Positions 24,813-33,848 of a stretch of DNA of 64,000 nucleotides are shown here, one piece after another; the first letter of the stretch is position 1; every line of letters begins with the position of its first letter. The notes beneath the pieces are model-generated. The model did no database searches. It saw nothing but the letters and a program-made list of their open reading frames with translations, and was not told the origin of the DNA. The stretch comes from Streptomyces sp. Tu 3180 (GTDB lineage: Bacteria; Actinomycetota; Actinomycetes; Streptomycetales; Streptomycetaceae). The DNA lies in the NCBI RefSeq assembly GCF_009852415.1, contig NZ_WOXS01000002.1:3822001-3886000 (forward strand), written 5' to 3'. Position numbers and translations under genes: made by a program.

Positions 24813-25493
24813 TCAGTCCCCGAAGATGTTCAGCTCCGCCGCCTCCACCCCGGCCAGCTCGTACGCGGCGCCGTCCACCGGCCGCCCCGCGTACAGCCGC
24901 ACGAGCGTCGGCCCGTCCCCGATGTAGCGGGCCGGGGGCCGCTCCCCCGAGGCGTCGCCCAGCCGCAGCGGCTCGTCGGCGTCGTCGAGGTCGGCGTGCA
25001 GCGGGAGGTGCCCCTTCAGGGAGGTGACCTGGGCCAGCAGGGCGAGCGCGTGGGGCAGGCCGGCGCCCGCGTACGCGCCCGGCTCCCCGAACGCCTCGCG
25101 CACGTCCCCGGCGTGCACCCACTCCCCCAGCGCGAGCACGTCCAGCGCCCCGCCCGCCTTCGCGATCACCGGCCCGGCCCCGGTCATCCCGCGCTCCAGC
25201 TCGTCGACGACACGCCGGTTGTCCCACCCGGCCCGCTCGGCGATGTCCCGGTCGTTGGACTCGGGCGAGAACACCCCCTTCTCGAACCGGTTCTCCAGGA
25301 CCCGTGTGAACGCGGCCGAGCAGTGCGCCAGCACGTCCCGCACCGTCCACCCCGGACAGGCCGCGACCGGCAGCGCGAAGTCGGCGTCGTCCCTCGCCCG
25401 CAGCAGCGGGATCAGCGCGTCCCGCTCGACGGTCAGCAGCCGCCCGGGCAGCTCGGGGTCTCGTACGTTCTGCACATCCGCGGGAGTCGTCAT
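24813..25493 (-). CDS. Mycothiol-dependent maleylpyruvate isomerase-type protein
   Basis: 226 residues from ATG 25493. DinB/MDMPI N-terminal fold: CPGWTVRDVLAHCSAAFTRV with the first metal-binding His, a helical pair, and GEWVHAGDVREAFGEP with the second His. A C-terminal MDMPI-like domain (PARYIGDGPTLVRLYAGRP) follows. The family uses mycothiol as cofactor in thiol transfer or isomerisation; substrate unknown. Confidence 0.82.
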   Translation of the reverse strand: MTTPADVQNVRDPELPGRLLTVERDALIPLLRARDDADFALPVAACPGWTVRDVLAHCSAAFTRVLENRFEKGVFSPESNDRDIAERAGWDNRRVVDELERGMTGAGPVIAKAGGALDVLALGEWVHAGDVREAFGEPGAYAGAGLPHALALLAQVTSLKGHLPLHADLDDADEPLRLGDASGERPPARYIGDGPTLVRLYAGRPVDGAAYELAGVEAAELNIFGD

Positions 25494-25619
25494 GAGCACC
25501 ACGCTAGTGCGCGGGAGGCCCCGCCGACGCGCACTCGGCGCCGGCGGGGCCTCCTCACGGCCCGGAGCGCTGCGGCGGCCCTCGCCGGAAGGCCGGGCTC
25601 CAAGGGGTCGGCGCCGCCG

Positions 25620-26483
25620 TCAGAGGCCTGCGGCGAGTTCCCCCAGGACCCGGGCCGCCGGCGCCGGGTCGACCAGCCACTTCAGGTGGCTGCCCCCGAG
25701 GGTGCGGACGTCGTACGGGTTGTCCGGCGTCAGCTCGTTCCCCTCGCGGATCAGCCGGTCCTGCATGACGAGCGGCATGCTCGCGTCGTCGGCCAGGCGG
25801 ACGAAGGTCTTCGGGACGCGGCCCCAGGTCGCGGCCTGCGCCCGGTCGGCGGAGGTGCCGACGTCCAGGTTCTCGTCGGGCTGGAAGGTGTTGAGGAAGG
25901 TCAGGAACTCCTCGTCGGTGCCGTCGGCGAGGAAGGCCGCCTTGAACGCCGCGAGGGCGTCCGGGTCCGCGGTGCGGAAGTTGACGCGGAGCAGGCCGAG
26001 TTCGGCGGGGTTCCCGGCCATCGCCAGGCCCAGGGAGGCGGCGTCGACCGTGGCCATCTCCGGCTCGGCGTAGTAGTCGTTGACGTCCAGGGCGACCGGG
26101 CACCAGGCCGCCACGTAGACGATGCGGTCGATCAGGTCCGGCCGCGCGTTGGCCGCGGCCGTGGCGGTGATGCCGCCGCGGCTGTGGGCGACCAGGATCA
26201 CGGGGCCGTTCCGCTTGGCCCGTTCCAGGGCCCCGATCAGGTGCGCGGCGTTGTCGGCGAGCGTGACGCCCTTGATCGCGCCGGGCGCGGCGGCGAGCCC
26301 TTCGGGGTCCTGCGGCGCCTGGTAGGCACGGGTGTAGGTCGCCCCGAATCCGTGGCCGGGCAGGTCGACGGCGGCCGAACGGTGCCCGAGGAGGCCGAGT
26401 TCGGCCTGGAGCGGCGCGAAGGAGAAGGAGTTCGCGAAGGCTCCGTGGACGAGGACGAACGTCGGCTGCGTCTGGCTGCTCAT
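25620..26483 (-). CDS. Alpha/beta hydrolase
   Basis: 287 residues; ATG 26483 has AAGGAG upstream. FVLVHGAFANSFSFAPLQ oxyanion loop, nucleophile serine in VAHSRGG (about residue 103), acid region MPLVMQDRLIREGNELTP, and the catalytic His in TLGGSHLKWLVDP near the C-terminus. Resembles plant-type esterases/hydroxynitrile lyase-like hydrolases. Substrate unknown; no signal peptide. Confidence 0.85.
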   Translation of the reverse strand: MSSQTQPTFVLVHGAFANSFSFAPLQAELGLLGHRSAAVDLPGHGFGATYTRAYQAPQDPEGLAAAPGAIKGVTLADNAAHLIGALERAKRNGPVILVAHSRGGITATAAANARPDLIDRIVYVAAWCPVALDVNDYYAEPEMATVDAASLGLAMAGNPAELGLLRVNFRTADPDALAAFKAAFLADGTDEEFLTFLNTFQPDENLDVGTSADRAQAATWGRVPKTFVRLADDASMPLVMQDRLIREGNELTPDNPYDVRTLGGSHLKWLVDPAPAARVLGELAAGL

Positions 26484-26758
26484 CTTCCGGTCTCCTTGGA
26501 CGGGGGCGGCACGCGCGTCACGGCCGGTCGAGGAGCCCCGGGGCGGCGTGCGGACGGTTGTGCGAGATCCGGCGGCCCACCTTACCCAGCGGAAGATCAT
26601 CCGTACTACCCGTAACCGGCCCTTCCGCTTGTGTGGTGCGCCCCGCCCGCCGGGCCGCTCGGGGACGGCGGACCCGGCGGGAGGAGGGGGTGCGGGCCGG
26701 GGCGGACCCCTGACGCACCGGGGCGCGCACCGGGAGCACGACCGGGAACAATGTCCCC

Positions 26759-27421
26759 ATGGCCGACACCGACGCCCTGCGTGCCCGTTTCGCCCGCGCC
26801 CTGGAAGGGGCCCGGGGCCCCGGGGGCGGCCCCGACCCCGCGCCCTACGCCGACAACCTGCTCGGCCGCTGGCAGGAGCCGCAACGGCACTACCACACGC
26901 TCGCCCACCTGACCGCCGTCCTGGACCGCGTCGACGAGCTGGAGCGGTACGCGGACGACCCGGACGCCGTACGGCTGGCCGCCTGGTTCCACGACGCCGT
27001 GTACCAGCCCGACCGGTCCGAGAACGAGGAGCGCTCGGCGCGGCTGGCCGAGCGGGCGCTGCCCGAGGCCGGGGTGCCGGCGGAGAGGACCGCCGAGGTC
27101 GCCCGGCTGGTCCGGCTCACCGTCACGCACGACCCGGCCGACGACGACCGCGACGGCCAGGTGCTGTGCGACGCCGACCTGGCGGTCCTCGCCTCGCCGC
27201 CGTCGGCGTACGCCGCCTACACCGCCGCCGTCCGCGAGGAGTACCACTTCGTGCCGAACGACGCCTTCCGCGCGGGCCGGGCCGACGTGCTGCGCCAACT
27301 CCTCGCCCTGCCCCGCCTGTTCCGCACCCCCCACGGGCGCGAGCACTGGGAGGCCACCGCCCGCTACAACATGCGCGGCGAGCTGGAAATGCTGTCGCCC
27401 GGAGCCGTACCGCCCGCATAG
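26759..27421 (+). CDS. HD-domain metal-dependent phosphohydrolase
   Basis: 220 residues from ATG 26759. The predicted HD-superfamily motifs are RHYHTLAHL (first His), AAWFHDAVYQ (HD pair, about residue 79), VTHDPADDD and CDADLAVLAS. Family members are uncharacterised metal-dependent phosphohydrolases. It ends ten bases before the next gene in the same direction, so the two may be one transcript. Confidence 0.85.
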   Translation: MADTDALRARFARALEGARGPGGGPDPAPYADNLLGRWQEPQRHYHTLAHLTAVLDRVDELERYADDPDAVRLAAWFHDAVYQPDRSENEERSARLAERALPEAGVPAERTAEVARLVRLTVTHDPADDDRDGQVLCDADLAVLASPPSAYAAYTAAVREEYHFVPNDAFRAGRADVLRQLLALPRLFRTPHGREHWEATARYNMRGELEMLSPGAVPPA

Positions 27422-27431
27422 CCTGCCGGGC

Positions 27432-28517
27432 ATGCGTGCTGTGGGAGCGGAACAGGTGGAGGAAGCCGTCGCGGGCTGCGTGGCGGCGCTGGGGGCGGTC
27501 GCCGACCGGGACTGGGAGGGGGTGAGGGCGGGACGGCTGGAGTGGAGCTGCCGGGAGACGGCGGTGCACATCGCCGTGGACCTCATCACGTACGCGGGAC
27601 GGCTCGCCGCACGCGCGCGGGACGCGCACGTGCCCTTCGAGATCACCCTCGGCGGCGCCGGCGACGGCCCGGACGCCGCCGGCAACACGGACGTCCTCGA
27701 GGTGATCGGCACCACCGGCGCCCTGCTCGCCGCCGCCGTCCGCACCACCCCGCGCGCGGTCCGCGCCTTCCACCCGTACCCCTTCCGGCACGCGAACCGC
27801 GAGGGCTTCGCCGCGATGGCCGTGGCCGAGGTGCTGCTGCACACGCACGACATCACCGAGGGCCTGGGCGTGCCGTACGAACCGCCCGCCGAACTGGCGT
27901 CCTTCGTCCTCACCCGGATCTTCCCGCAGGTCCGCCCCGGCCCCGCCCCCTGGCGGACCCTGCTGTGGGCCACCGGGCGCGGCGAGCTGCCGGGCCGGGA
28001 GCCCGTCACGGACTGGCGCTGGTGCAACAACCCGGTGCTGCGGACCGAGCGGCTCACCCTGGAGGGCGTCACCCCGGCGGCCGCCGCCGACCTGTCCGTG
28101 GGCGGCGACGGCGGGTTCGCCTGGGTCGGCCCGGGGCCGTTCGAGGGCACGCGCGAGGGCGCCGGGATCGTGGTGAAGCAGTACGAGGAGGGGCTGTTCC
28201 GCCCCGAGTGGGGCATGTACGTGCTGGTCCGGCGCGAGGACGACCGCGCGGTGGGCGCGATGGGCTTCCACGGCGCCCCGGACGGGGACGGCCGCGTGGA
28301 GATCGGCTACGACCTCTCCGAGGGTGCCCGCGGCCGGGGTTACGCGACCGAGGCGCTGCGCGCGCTGTCGGCCTGGGCGCTGGAGCAGGACGGCGTGCGG
28401 ACCGTGGTCGCCACCGTCGAGCGGGAGAACGCGCCCTCCCGGAACGTGGTCGCCCGCGCCGGGTTCACCCTCGTGTCCGAGGACGGCGCGCAGTTCGTCT
28501 ACGAACTGCGCGGCTGA
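27432..28517 (+). CDS. Fusion: mycothiol-isomerase-like domain plus GNAT acetyltransferase
   Basis: 361 residues. The N-terminal half (about 1-190) has the DinB/MDMPI helical bundle: EWSCRETAVHIAVDLITYAG and VAEVLLHTHDITEGLG carry the metal-binding His residues. The C-terminal half (about 195-361) is a GNAT domain with the acyl-CoA loop GARGRGYATEALRAL and ERENAPSRNVVARAGFTLVS. Both halves look intact. The combination suggests a mycothiol-linked acetylation or detoxification step (inference). Confidence 0.85.
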   Translation: MRAVGAEQVEEAVAGCVAALGAVADRDWEGVRAGRLEWSCRETAVHIAVDLITYAGRLAARARDAHVPFEITLGGAGDGPDAAGNTDVLEVIGTTGALLAAAVRTTPRAVRAFHPYPFRHANREGFAAMAVAEVLLHTHDITEGLGVPYEPPAELASFVLTRIFPQVRPGPAPWRTLLWATGRGELPGREPVTDWRWCNNPVLRTERLTLEGVTPAAAADLSVGGDGGFAWVGPGPFEGTREGAGIVVKQYEEGLFRPEWGMYVLVRREDDRAVGAMGFHGAPDGDGRVEIGYDLSEGARGRGYATEALRALSAWALEQDGVRTVVATVERENAPSRNVVARAGFTLVSEDGAQFVYELRG

Positions 28518-28777
28518 GCCGCGCCCTTGCGCCGCCGCAGCCCCGCCCCGTGCAGCAGCCGCACCACCTCGCGGCTGCTGACCTCGACCGCCCCGGCGCG
28601 CACGGCGTCGGCGTACCGGTGCCGGGGGATGTCGTAGTGGTCGCGTTCGAAGGCGCGGCGGGGGACGCCCAGGCGGTCGGCGAAGGCGTGCAGTTCGGCG
28701 TAGGAGACGTCGCTGACGAGGTGGGACCACATCCGGCCGTGGCCCGGCCAGACGGGCGGGTCGATGTACACGGTCAC
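28499..28777 (-). CDS. DUF4031 protein
   Basis: 92 residues from GTG 28777: VTVYIDPPVWPGHGRMWSHL, then VSDVSYAELHAFADRLGVPR and AFERDHYDIPRHRY, matching the small DUF4031 family. GTGA overlap with the stop of the upstream gene (28774) shows coupling. The 3' end overlaps the convergent fusion gene by 19 bases. Function unknown. Confidence 0.8.
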   Translation of the reverse strand: MTVYIDPPVWPGHGRMWSHLVSDVSYAELHAFADRLGVPRRAFERDHYDIPRHRYADAVRAGAVEVSSREVVRLLHGAGLRRRKGAAQPRSS

Positions 28778-29169
28778 GAGGAGGCCGACCCGCCCAGCGC
28801 GCCCACCGCCGCGACCTTCACGCCCGCCTTGTGGCACACCCAGTGCGGGTCGGGGCCGAGTTCGGGTTCCACGTCCAGCGCGTGCGGGTCGCCGGAGCCG
28901 CACACCGGGCACAGCGGCCAGCGGCCGTACCGGTCCAGCAGGGCGTCCTGGACGTCCTGGGCGACCAGTCCGGCGAGGAACCCCACGCCGTCCGGCCACT
29001 GCTGGACCCACCAGCGGCGCCGGGTGATGGACTCCTCGACCAGGGAGACCACGTCCGCCTCGGCGACCTCGCGTGCGACCAGATCGGCGAGCACGAGGGC
29101 GCGGGCCGCGTGCAGCGCCTGTTCCAAAGAGCTGACAGGGTGTGCCTGGGGGTCACCGTGGGGGTCCAT
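28774..29169 (-). CDS. Conserved hypothetical with zinc-ribbon-like C-terminus
   Basis: 131 residues from ATG 29169 (MDPHGDPQAHPVSSLEQALH). Helical N-terminus with an acidic VLADLVAREVAEADVVSLVE stretch, a WWVQQWPDGVGFLAGLVAQD segment, then CPVCGSGDPHALDVEPELG and PHWVCHKAG, which could bind zinc. Coupled to the DUF4031 gene. No assigned function. Confidence 0.7.
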   Translation of the reverse strand: MDPHGDPQAHPVSSLEQALHAARALVLADLVAREVAEADVVSLVEESITRRRWWVQQWPDGVGFLAGLVAQDVQDALLDRYGRWPLCPVCGSGDPHALDVEPELGPDPHWVCHKAGVKVAAVGALGGSASS

Positions 29170-29335
29170 GTCCCCATTGTGCGCACTCTTGACCCCACCG
29201 CCGAGCCGAAAATATCTTTCACCGTGTGACCCGGCATGTGAAGGAAATTTTCGGAGACGGGCGCGGTCCCCGTGCCGGCGGTACCGCCGGCGGTGACGCC
29301 CCCGCGCCCCCGCGCCCGCCGCCCTCGCGGCCAAG

Positions 29336-30184
29336 GTGCGCACGCTGGCTCCGTCGATGACCCGTTCCATGCAGCGGGTCGCCGAGGCCGTCGCCGCCGA
29401 CCCGGCGGGCTGCGCGGCCCTCACGGTCACCGGACTCGCCGAGCTCACCGGCACCAGCGAGGCCACCGTCGTGCGCACCGCCCGTCTGCTCGGTTATCCG
29501 GGCTACCGCGACCTGCGCCTGGCGCTGGCCGGCCTGGCCGCCCAGCAGCAGTCGGGCCGCGCCCCCGCCATCACCACCGACATCGCGGTCGACGACCCCA
29601 TCGCCGATGTCGTCGCCAAGCTCGCCTACGACGAGCAGCAGACCCTCGCCGACACCGCGGCCGGCCTGGACACCGTCCAGCTCGGCGCGGCCGTGGCCGC
29701 CCTGGCGGCCGCCCGCCGCACCGACGTGTACGGCGTCGGCGCGTCGGGGCTGGTCGCCCAGGACCTCACGCAGAAGCTCCTGCGCATAGGACTGATGGCC
29801 CACGCCCACAGCGACCCGCACCTCGCCGTCACCAACGCGGTGCAACTGCGCGCGGGGGACGTGGCGATCGCCGTCACGCACTCCGGGTCGACCGGGGACG
29901 TCATCGAGCCCCTCCGGGTGGCCTTCGAACACGGGGCGACGACGGTGGCGGTGACCGGCCGTCCGGACAGCCCCGTCACGCAGTACGCCGACCACGTGCT
30001 GACCACGTCCACGGCCCGCGAGAGCGAGCTGCGCCCGGCCGCGATGTCGTCCCGGACCGGTCAGCTGCTGGTGGTGGACTGCCTGTTCGTGGGCGTCGCC
30101 CAGCGCACGTACGAGTCGGCGGCCCCGGCGCTGTCGGCCTCGTACGAGGCGCTGGCGCACCGGCACCGGAGCGTGGCGCGGTAG
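29336..30184 (+). CDS. MurR/RpiR-family regulator, possible N-terminal frameshift
   Basis: 282 residues as shown. N-terminal HTH_6 (APSMTRSMQRVAEAVAADPA... LAELTGTSEATVVRTARLLG), then a SIS sugar-phosphate domain (DVYGVGASGLVAQDL, VAIAVTHSGSTGDVIEPL). It lies just upstream of murQ and so is the likely sensor of MurNAc 6-phosphate or a related sugar phosphate. The residues just before GTG 29336 (ALAAK) continue the family pattern, but TGA at 29294 closes that frame. A separate frame from GTG 29226 (VTRHVKEIFGDGRG) looks like the true N-terminus, implying a +/-1 shift in the C-rich run 29297-29322. Confidence 0.8.
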   Translation: MRTLAPSMTRSMQRVAEAVAADPAGCAALTVTGLAELTGTSEATVVRTARLLGYPGYRDLRLALAGLAAQQQSGRAPAITTDIAVDDPIADVVAKLAYDEQQTLADTAAGLDTVQLGAAVAALAAARRTDVYGVGASGLVAQDLTQKLLRIGLMAHAHSDPHLAVTNAVQLRAGDVAIAVTHSGSTGDVIEPLRVAFEHGATTVAVTGRPDSPVTQYADHVLTTSTARESELRPAAMSSRTGQLLVVDCLFVGVAQRTYESAAPALSASYEALAHRHRSVAR

Positions 30185-30340
30185 GACACGGGAGACGTGG
30201 GGGACACACGGGGACGCGGGGGACACAGGAGGGGCGACGGCCGTGGAAAGCTGCGGGGGGGTTCGCGGGGGCGCGGCCGGTCGCGCCCGGGCGGCGGAGC
30301 CGCACATCGAGACGCCGGACCGACCGAAGAGAGCCGTTCC

Positions 30341-31276
30341 ATGACCCACACGCCCCACTCCCCTGATCTGCGCGCCGAGTTGGAGACCCTGACCACCGAG
30401 GCGTTCCGCCCGGAGCTGGCGGACGTCGACCGGCTGCCCACCCTCGACATCGCCCGGCTGATGAACGGCGAGGACGCCACCGTCGCCGGTGCCGTGGCCG
30501 AGCGGCTGCCCGAGATCGCCGCCGCGATCGACGCCGTCGCCGACCGGATGGCCCGGGGCGGCCGGCTGGTCTACGCGGGCGCGGGCACCGCGGGCCGGCT
30601 GGGCGTCCTGGACGCCTCCGAGTGCCCGCCCACCTTCAACACCGACCCGTCGCGGGTCGTCGGCCTGATCGCGGGCGGCCCCGACGCCCTGGTCACCTCG
30701 GTCGAGGGCGCCGAGGACTCCCGGGAGCTGGCCGAGTCCGACCTGGCCGCGCTGGCGCCGACCGCCGACGACACGGTGGTCGGCGTCTCCGCCTCCGGCC
30801 GCACCCCGTACGCCGTCGGCGCCGTCGCGTACGCCCGCGCGCGCGGCGCCCTGACCGTGGGTCTGGCCTGCAACCCGGGCAGCGCGCTGGCCGCGGCGGC
30901 CGAGCACGGCATCGAGGTGGTCGTCGGCCCGGAGCTCCTCACCGGCTCCACCCGCCTCAAGGCCGGCACGGCGCAGAAGCTGGTGCTCAACATGATCTCG
31001 ACGATCACGATGATCCGGCTGGGCAAGACGTACGGGAACCTGATGGTCGACGTCCGCGCCTCCAACGACAAGCTCCGCGCCCGCTCCCACCGCATCGTCG
31101 CCCAGGTGACGGGCGCCGAGGACGCCGACGTCCAGCGCGCCCTGGCCGCCACGGACGGCGAGGTGAAGCAGGCGATCCTGGTCCTGCTCGCCGACGTGGA
31201 CGCGCCCACGGCCGCGCGCCTGCTGCGGGACACCCGCGGCCACCTGCGCGCGGCGCTGGCGGCGGCGGGGAGCTGA
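30341..31276 (+). CDS. murQ: N-acetylmuramic acid 6-phosphate etherase MurQ
   Basis: 311 residues from ATG 30341. A SIS-domain lyase that cleaves the lactyl ether of MurNAc 6-phosphate to GlcNAc 6-phosphate in peptidoglycan recycling. Landmarks: TTEAFRPELADVDRLPTLDI, LVYAGAGTAGRLGVLDASEC (sugar-phosphate loop, catalytic acidic residue in DASE), VVGVSASGRTPYAVGA and LTGSTRLKAGTAQKLVLNMI. Follows the RpiR regulator in the same direction; its product feeds the NagA step encoded at 46.6 kb. Confidence 0.92.
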   Translation: MTHTPHSPDLRAELETLTTEAFRPELADVDRLPTLDIARLMNGEDATVAGAVAERLPEIAAAIDAVADRMARGGRLVYAGAGTAGRLGVLDASECPPTFNTDPSRVVGLIAGGPDALVTSVEGAEDSRELAESDLAALAPTADDTVVGVSASGRTPYAVGAVAYARARGALTVGLACNPGSALAAAAEHGIEVVVGPELLTGSTRLKAGTAQKLVLNMISTITMIRLGKTYGNLMVDVRASNDKLRARSHRIVAQVTGAEDADVQRALAATDGEVKQAILVLLADVDAPTAARLLRDTRGHLRAALAAAGS

Positions 31277-31490
31277 CGCCGCGGGTCCGGGCGTGATCCG
31301 GTGCGGCTCGGCCGTGACACGGCCGAGCCGCGGGGTGCCGCCGGCGGCTGCCGCGGCCCCGTCCCCCGCCCCGTCGCGGAGACGGCGGCCGCGGTGGCCG
31401 CCGGAGCCGGCGGGAGGGACGGTCCTCGTACAGTGGGAACACCCGGGCCCACCGGGCCCGCCCCCTTTCGCCCCCGACGGAGACCGACCC

Positions 31491-32060
31491 ATGAACCACG
31501 CGCAGCTCGCCGCCCTGGGCCGCGCCCTCCGTGTCCTCGGTGAGCACGGCGAGGCGCTCGGCGCCGACACCCCGGACGCCCGGCTGCACGAGGTGAAGGC
31601 CGACCTGCGGCGGGCCCTGGAGCTGCTGGAGGAGGGCGTCACCACGGCCGCGCCCAGCACGCGCTGCCCCGAGCACCCCACCGGACCGGTCGACGAGAGC
31701 GCCCCCGACCTGTGCCTGCTGTGCGAGACCCGGCGCCGTGCCGCCCGCCGCGCCGAGTTCAACGGCCCGCCCCCGCCGCCCGAGCCCACCGGGCCCGTCC
31801 CCTCCCGGTACGGGGTCCGCGGTGACCGCCCCCAGCCGCAGCAGCGCTGGCTGCCGGAGCTGTGGAACGGCCAGGCCTGGCAGCTGTGCGGCACCCCGCG
31901 CCGGGACCGGCGCGAGGCCGAGCTGTACATCGCGGCCCAGCGGCGCGGGCCCCGCCCGGCGACGGCGTACCGGATCGTGCACGAGTTCACCGACTACGAG
32001 GTGCTGCGCGTGTGGGGGACGCCGGTCAGGGTCGACATCGAGCCCATGGGCAACCTCTAG
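31491..32060 (+). CDS. Conserved hypothetical with paired cysteines
   Basis: 189 residues from ATG 31491. N-terminal helices (MNHAQLAALGRALRVLGEHG), a cysteine cluster TRCPEHPTGP...DLCLLCETRR suggesting a metal site, a Pro-rich linker, then WLPELWNGQAWQLCGTPRRD and RIVHEFTDYEVLRVWGTPVR. No family recognised. The 214-nt gap before it (31277-31490) holds nothing else I can identify. Confidence 0.65.
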   Translation: MNHAQLAALGRALRVLGEHGEALGADTPDARLHEVKADLRRALELLEEGVTTAAPSTRCPEHPTGPVDESAPDLCLLCETRRRAARRAEFNGPPPPPEPTGPVPSRYGVRGDRPQPQQRWLPELWNGQAWQLCGTPRRDRREAELYIAAQRRGPRPATAYRIVHEFTDYEVLRVWGTPVRVDIEPMGNL

Positions 32061-32104
32061 GACCCCGCCCGGCCCCGCCCGGCCCCGGCGGCGCTCGTGA
32101 CGCC

Positions 32105-32177
32105 GGACGGCCGCCGCCCCCGGGTTCCCGCGCACGCGGACGGCCGCCGTCCCGGGACCCCGGGGCGGCGGCCGTCC
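32105..32177. terminator. Long inverted repeat between convergent genes
   Basis: GGACGGCCGCCGCCCC (32105-32120) pairs with GGGGCGGCGGCCGTCC (32162-32177). The intervening 41 nt contains another related GGACGGCCGCCG copy. Serves the rightward hypothetical gene and the leftward MFS gene. Confidence 0.65.
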
Positions 32178-32196
32178 GCCGCGGTGACCGCTGCCC

Positions 32197-33681
32197 CTAC
32201 GCCCTGGAGGCCTCCGCGGCCGCCCCGGGCGCGTCCCCGGCGACGGTGTGCGCCTCCACCGCCGAGGCGGACCGGCGCGGGACGAGGGCGGCGACGGCGA
32301 AGCCGAGGAGCGCCGCCCCGGCCCCGAGCGCCAGGACCGTGCGGAAGCCGCCCTCGGACGGCAGCGCGTGCGTACCGAACCGCGTGGTCATCTGGGCGAG
32401 CACCACACCCGCGACGGCGCTGGCGACGGACGTGCCGATGGACCGCATGAGGGTGTTGAGGCTGTTGGCGGCGCCCGTCTCGGAGGCGGGCACGACGCCC
32501 ATGATCAGCGCGGGCATCGCACCGTAGGTGAAGCCGATGCCGGCCCCGATGACGCAGGACGCCAGCACGAAGTGCCAGACCTGGTCCATCAGCAGGACGT
32601 TCAGACCGTAGCCGGCGGCCACGACGAGGGCGCCGGTCATCAGCGTCACCTTCGGGCCCCTGGCGCGGGAGACGAGCGCGGACACCGGGGCCAGCGCCAT
32701 CATCACCAGGCCGGACGGCGCCATGACCAGTCCGGCGGCCAGCAGCGACTGGCCCAGTCCGTAGCCGGTCCGCTCGGGCAGCTGCAGCAGCTGCGGGACG
32801 ACCAGGGACATCGAGAACATCGAGAAGCCGATCGCCACCGAGGCGAGGTTGGTGACCAGCACCTGGGGGCGGGCCGTGCTGCGCAGGTCCACCAGCGGCT
32901 GGTCGACACGCAGTTCGAAGAGGCCCCAGGCCACCAGGACGACGACGGCCGCCGCGGACAGGCCGAGGGTGGTGCCGCTCGACCAGCCCCAGTCGCCGCC
33001 CTTGGAGATCGCCAGCAGCAGGCAGACCAGACCGGCCGCCATTCCGGCCGAGCCGACGACGTCGAACCGGCCGCCGGTGCGCACCTTCGACTCCGGCACC
33101 AGGAACGCCACCATGACCAGGGCGACCACGCCCAGCGCGGCCGAGGTCCAGAACAGCGCGTGCCAGTCGAGGTTGTCGGCGATGAGCGCGGCGGCGGGCA
33201 GGCCGAGTGCGCCGCCGACGCCGAGGGAGGCGCTGATCATCGCGGTCGCCGAGCCCAGCCGCTCCGCGGGCAGTTCGTCGCGCAGGATGCTGATGCCGAG
33301 CGGGATCACACCGGACGACAGGCCCTGCAGGGCCCGGCCGACGATCACCGGGACCAGCGAGTCACTGAGTCCGGCGACCACGGAGCCGATCACCAGCATG
33401 GTCATGCTGAGCAGCAGCATGCGGCGCTTGCCGTACATGTCGCCGAGGCGGCCCACGACCGGGGTCGCGACGGCCGCGGCGAGCAGGGTCGCGGTGACGG
33501 CCCAGGCGGTGTCCGACGCGGGGGCGTCCAGGTACTGCGGCAGCTGCCCCACGATCGGGATCACCAGGGTCTGCATCAGCGAGACCACGATGCCGCTGAA
33601 GGCCAGCACGGCCACCACGGCGCCGGGTCGGGGCGGCGCGGGGGTGCCGGTCGCGGCGGGTCGGGCGGGTGCGTCGGACAT
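32197..33681 (-). CDS. DHA2-family MFS drug exporter
   Basis: 494 residues with about 14 transmembrane helices, including AVVAVLAFSGIVVSLMQTLV, LVCLLLAISKGGDWGW and FRTVLALGAGAALLGFAVAA. MFS motif A is LGDMYGKRRMLLLSMTML, and motif C-like GVGGALGLPAAALI is present. Resembles EmrB/QacA multidrug exporters. The upstream region has a promoter-proximal palindrome, suggesting control by an unlinked or distant repressor. Substrate unknown. Confidence 0.88.
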   Translation of the reverse strand: MSDAPARPAATGTPAPPRPGAVVAVLAFSGIVVSLMQTLVIPIVGQLPQYLDAPASDTAWAVTATLLAAAVATPVVGRLGDMYGKRRMLLLSMTMLVIGSVVAGLSDSLVPVIVGRALQGLSSGVIPLGISILRDELPAERLGSATAMISASLGVGGALGLPAAALIADNLDWHALFWTSAALGVVALVMVAFLVPESKVRTGGRFDVVGSAGMAAGLVCLLLAISKGGDWGWSSGTTLGLSAAAVVVLVAWGLFELRVDQPLVDLRSTARPQVLVTNLASVAIGFSMFSMSLVVPQLLQLPERTGYGLGQSLLAAGLVMAPSGLVMMALAPVSALVSRARGPKVTLMTGALVVAAGYGLNVLLMDQVWHFVLASCVIGAGIGFTYGAMPALIMGVVPASETGAANSLNTLMRSIGTSVASAVAGVVLAQMTTRFGTHALPSEGGFRTVLALGAGAALLGFAVAALVPRRSASAVEAHTVAGDAPGAAAEASRA

Positions 33682-33739
33682 GAGGGAGGTCTCCGGGGAC
33701 TCGGGTCACATCTACTTGTCTCAGGCAACCTTATGCATA

Positions 33740-33756
33740 TTGCTTGACTTAAGCAA
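33740..33756. promoter_or_regulatory. 17-bp palindrome over the MFS exporter promoter
   Basis: TTGCTT-GACTT-AAGCAA in an AT-rich patch about 60 bp upstream of the MFS start. It has the size of MarR- or TetR-type operators and overlaps plausible -35/-10 elements reading left (TTAACT ... TATGCA). Confidence 0.5.
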
Positions 33757-33778
33757 GTTAATGGGGAGTGACGGGAAA

Positions 33779-33811
33779 CGGTACGGCCGCGCACGGGGCG
33801 CGGCCGTACCG
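33779..33811. terminator. Hairpin terminator
   Basis: CGGTACGGCCGCGC-ACGGG-GCGCGGCCGTACCG, 14-bp stem, just after the stop of the leftward flavin oxidoreductase gene. Confidence 0.7.
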
Positions 33812-33848
33812 GCGGCATGACGGGCCGGCGGGACGGCCGGCCGGTGGG

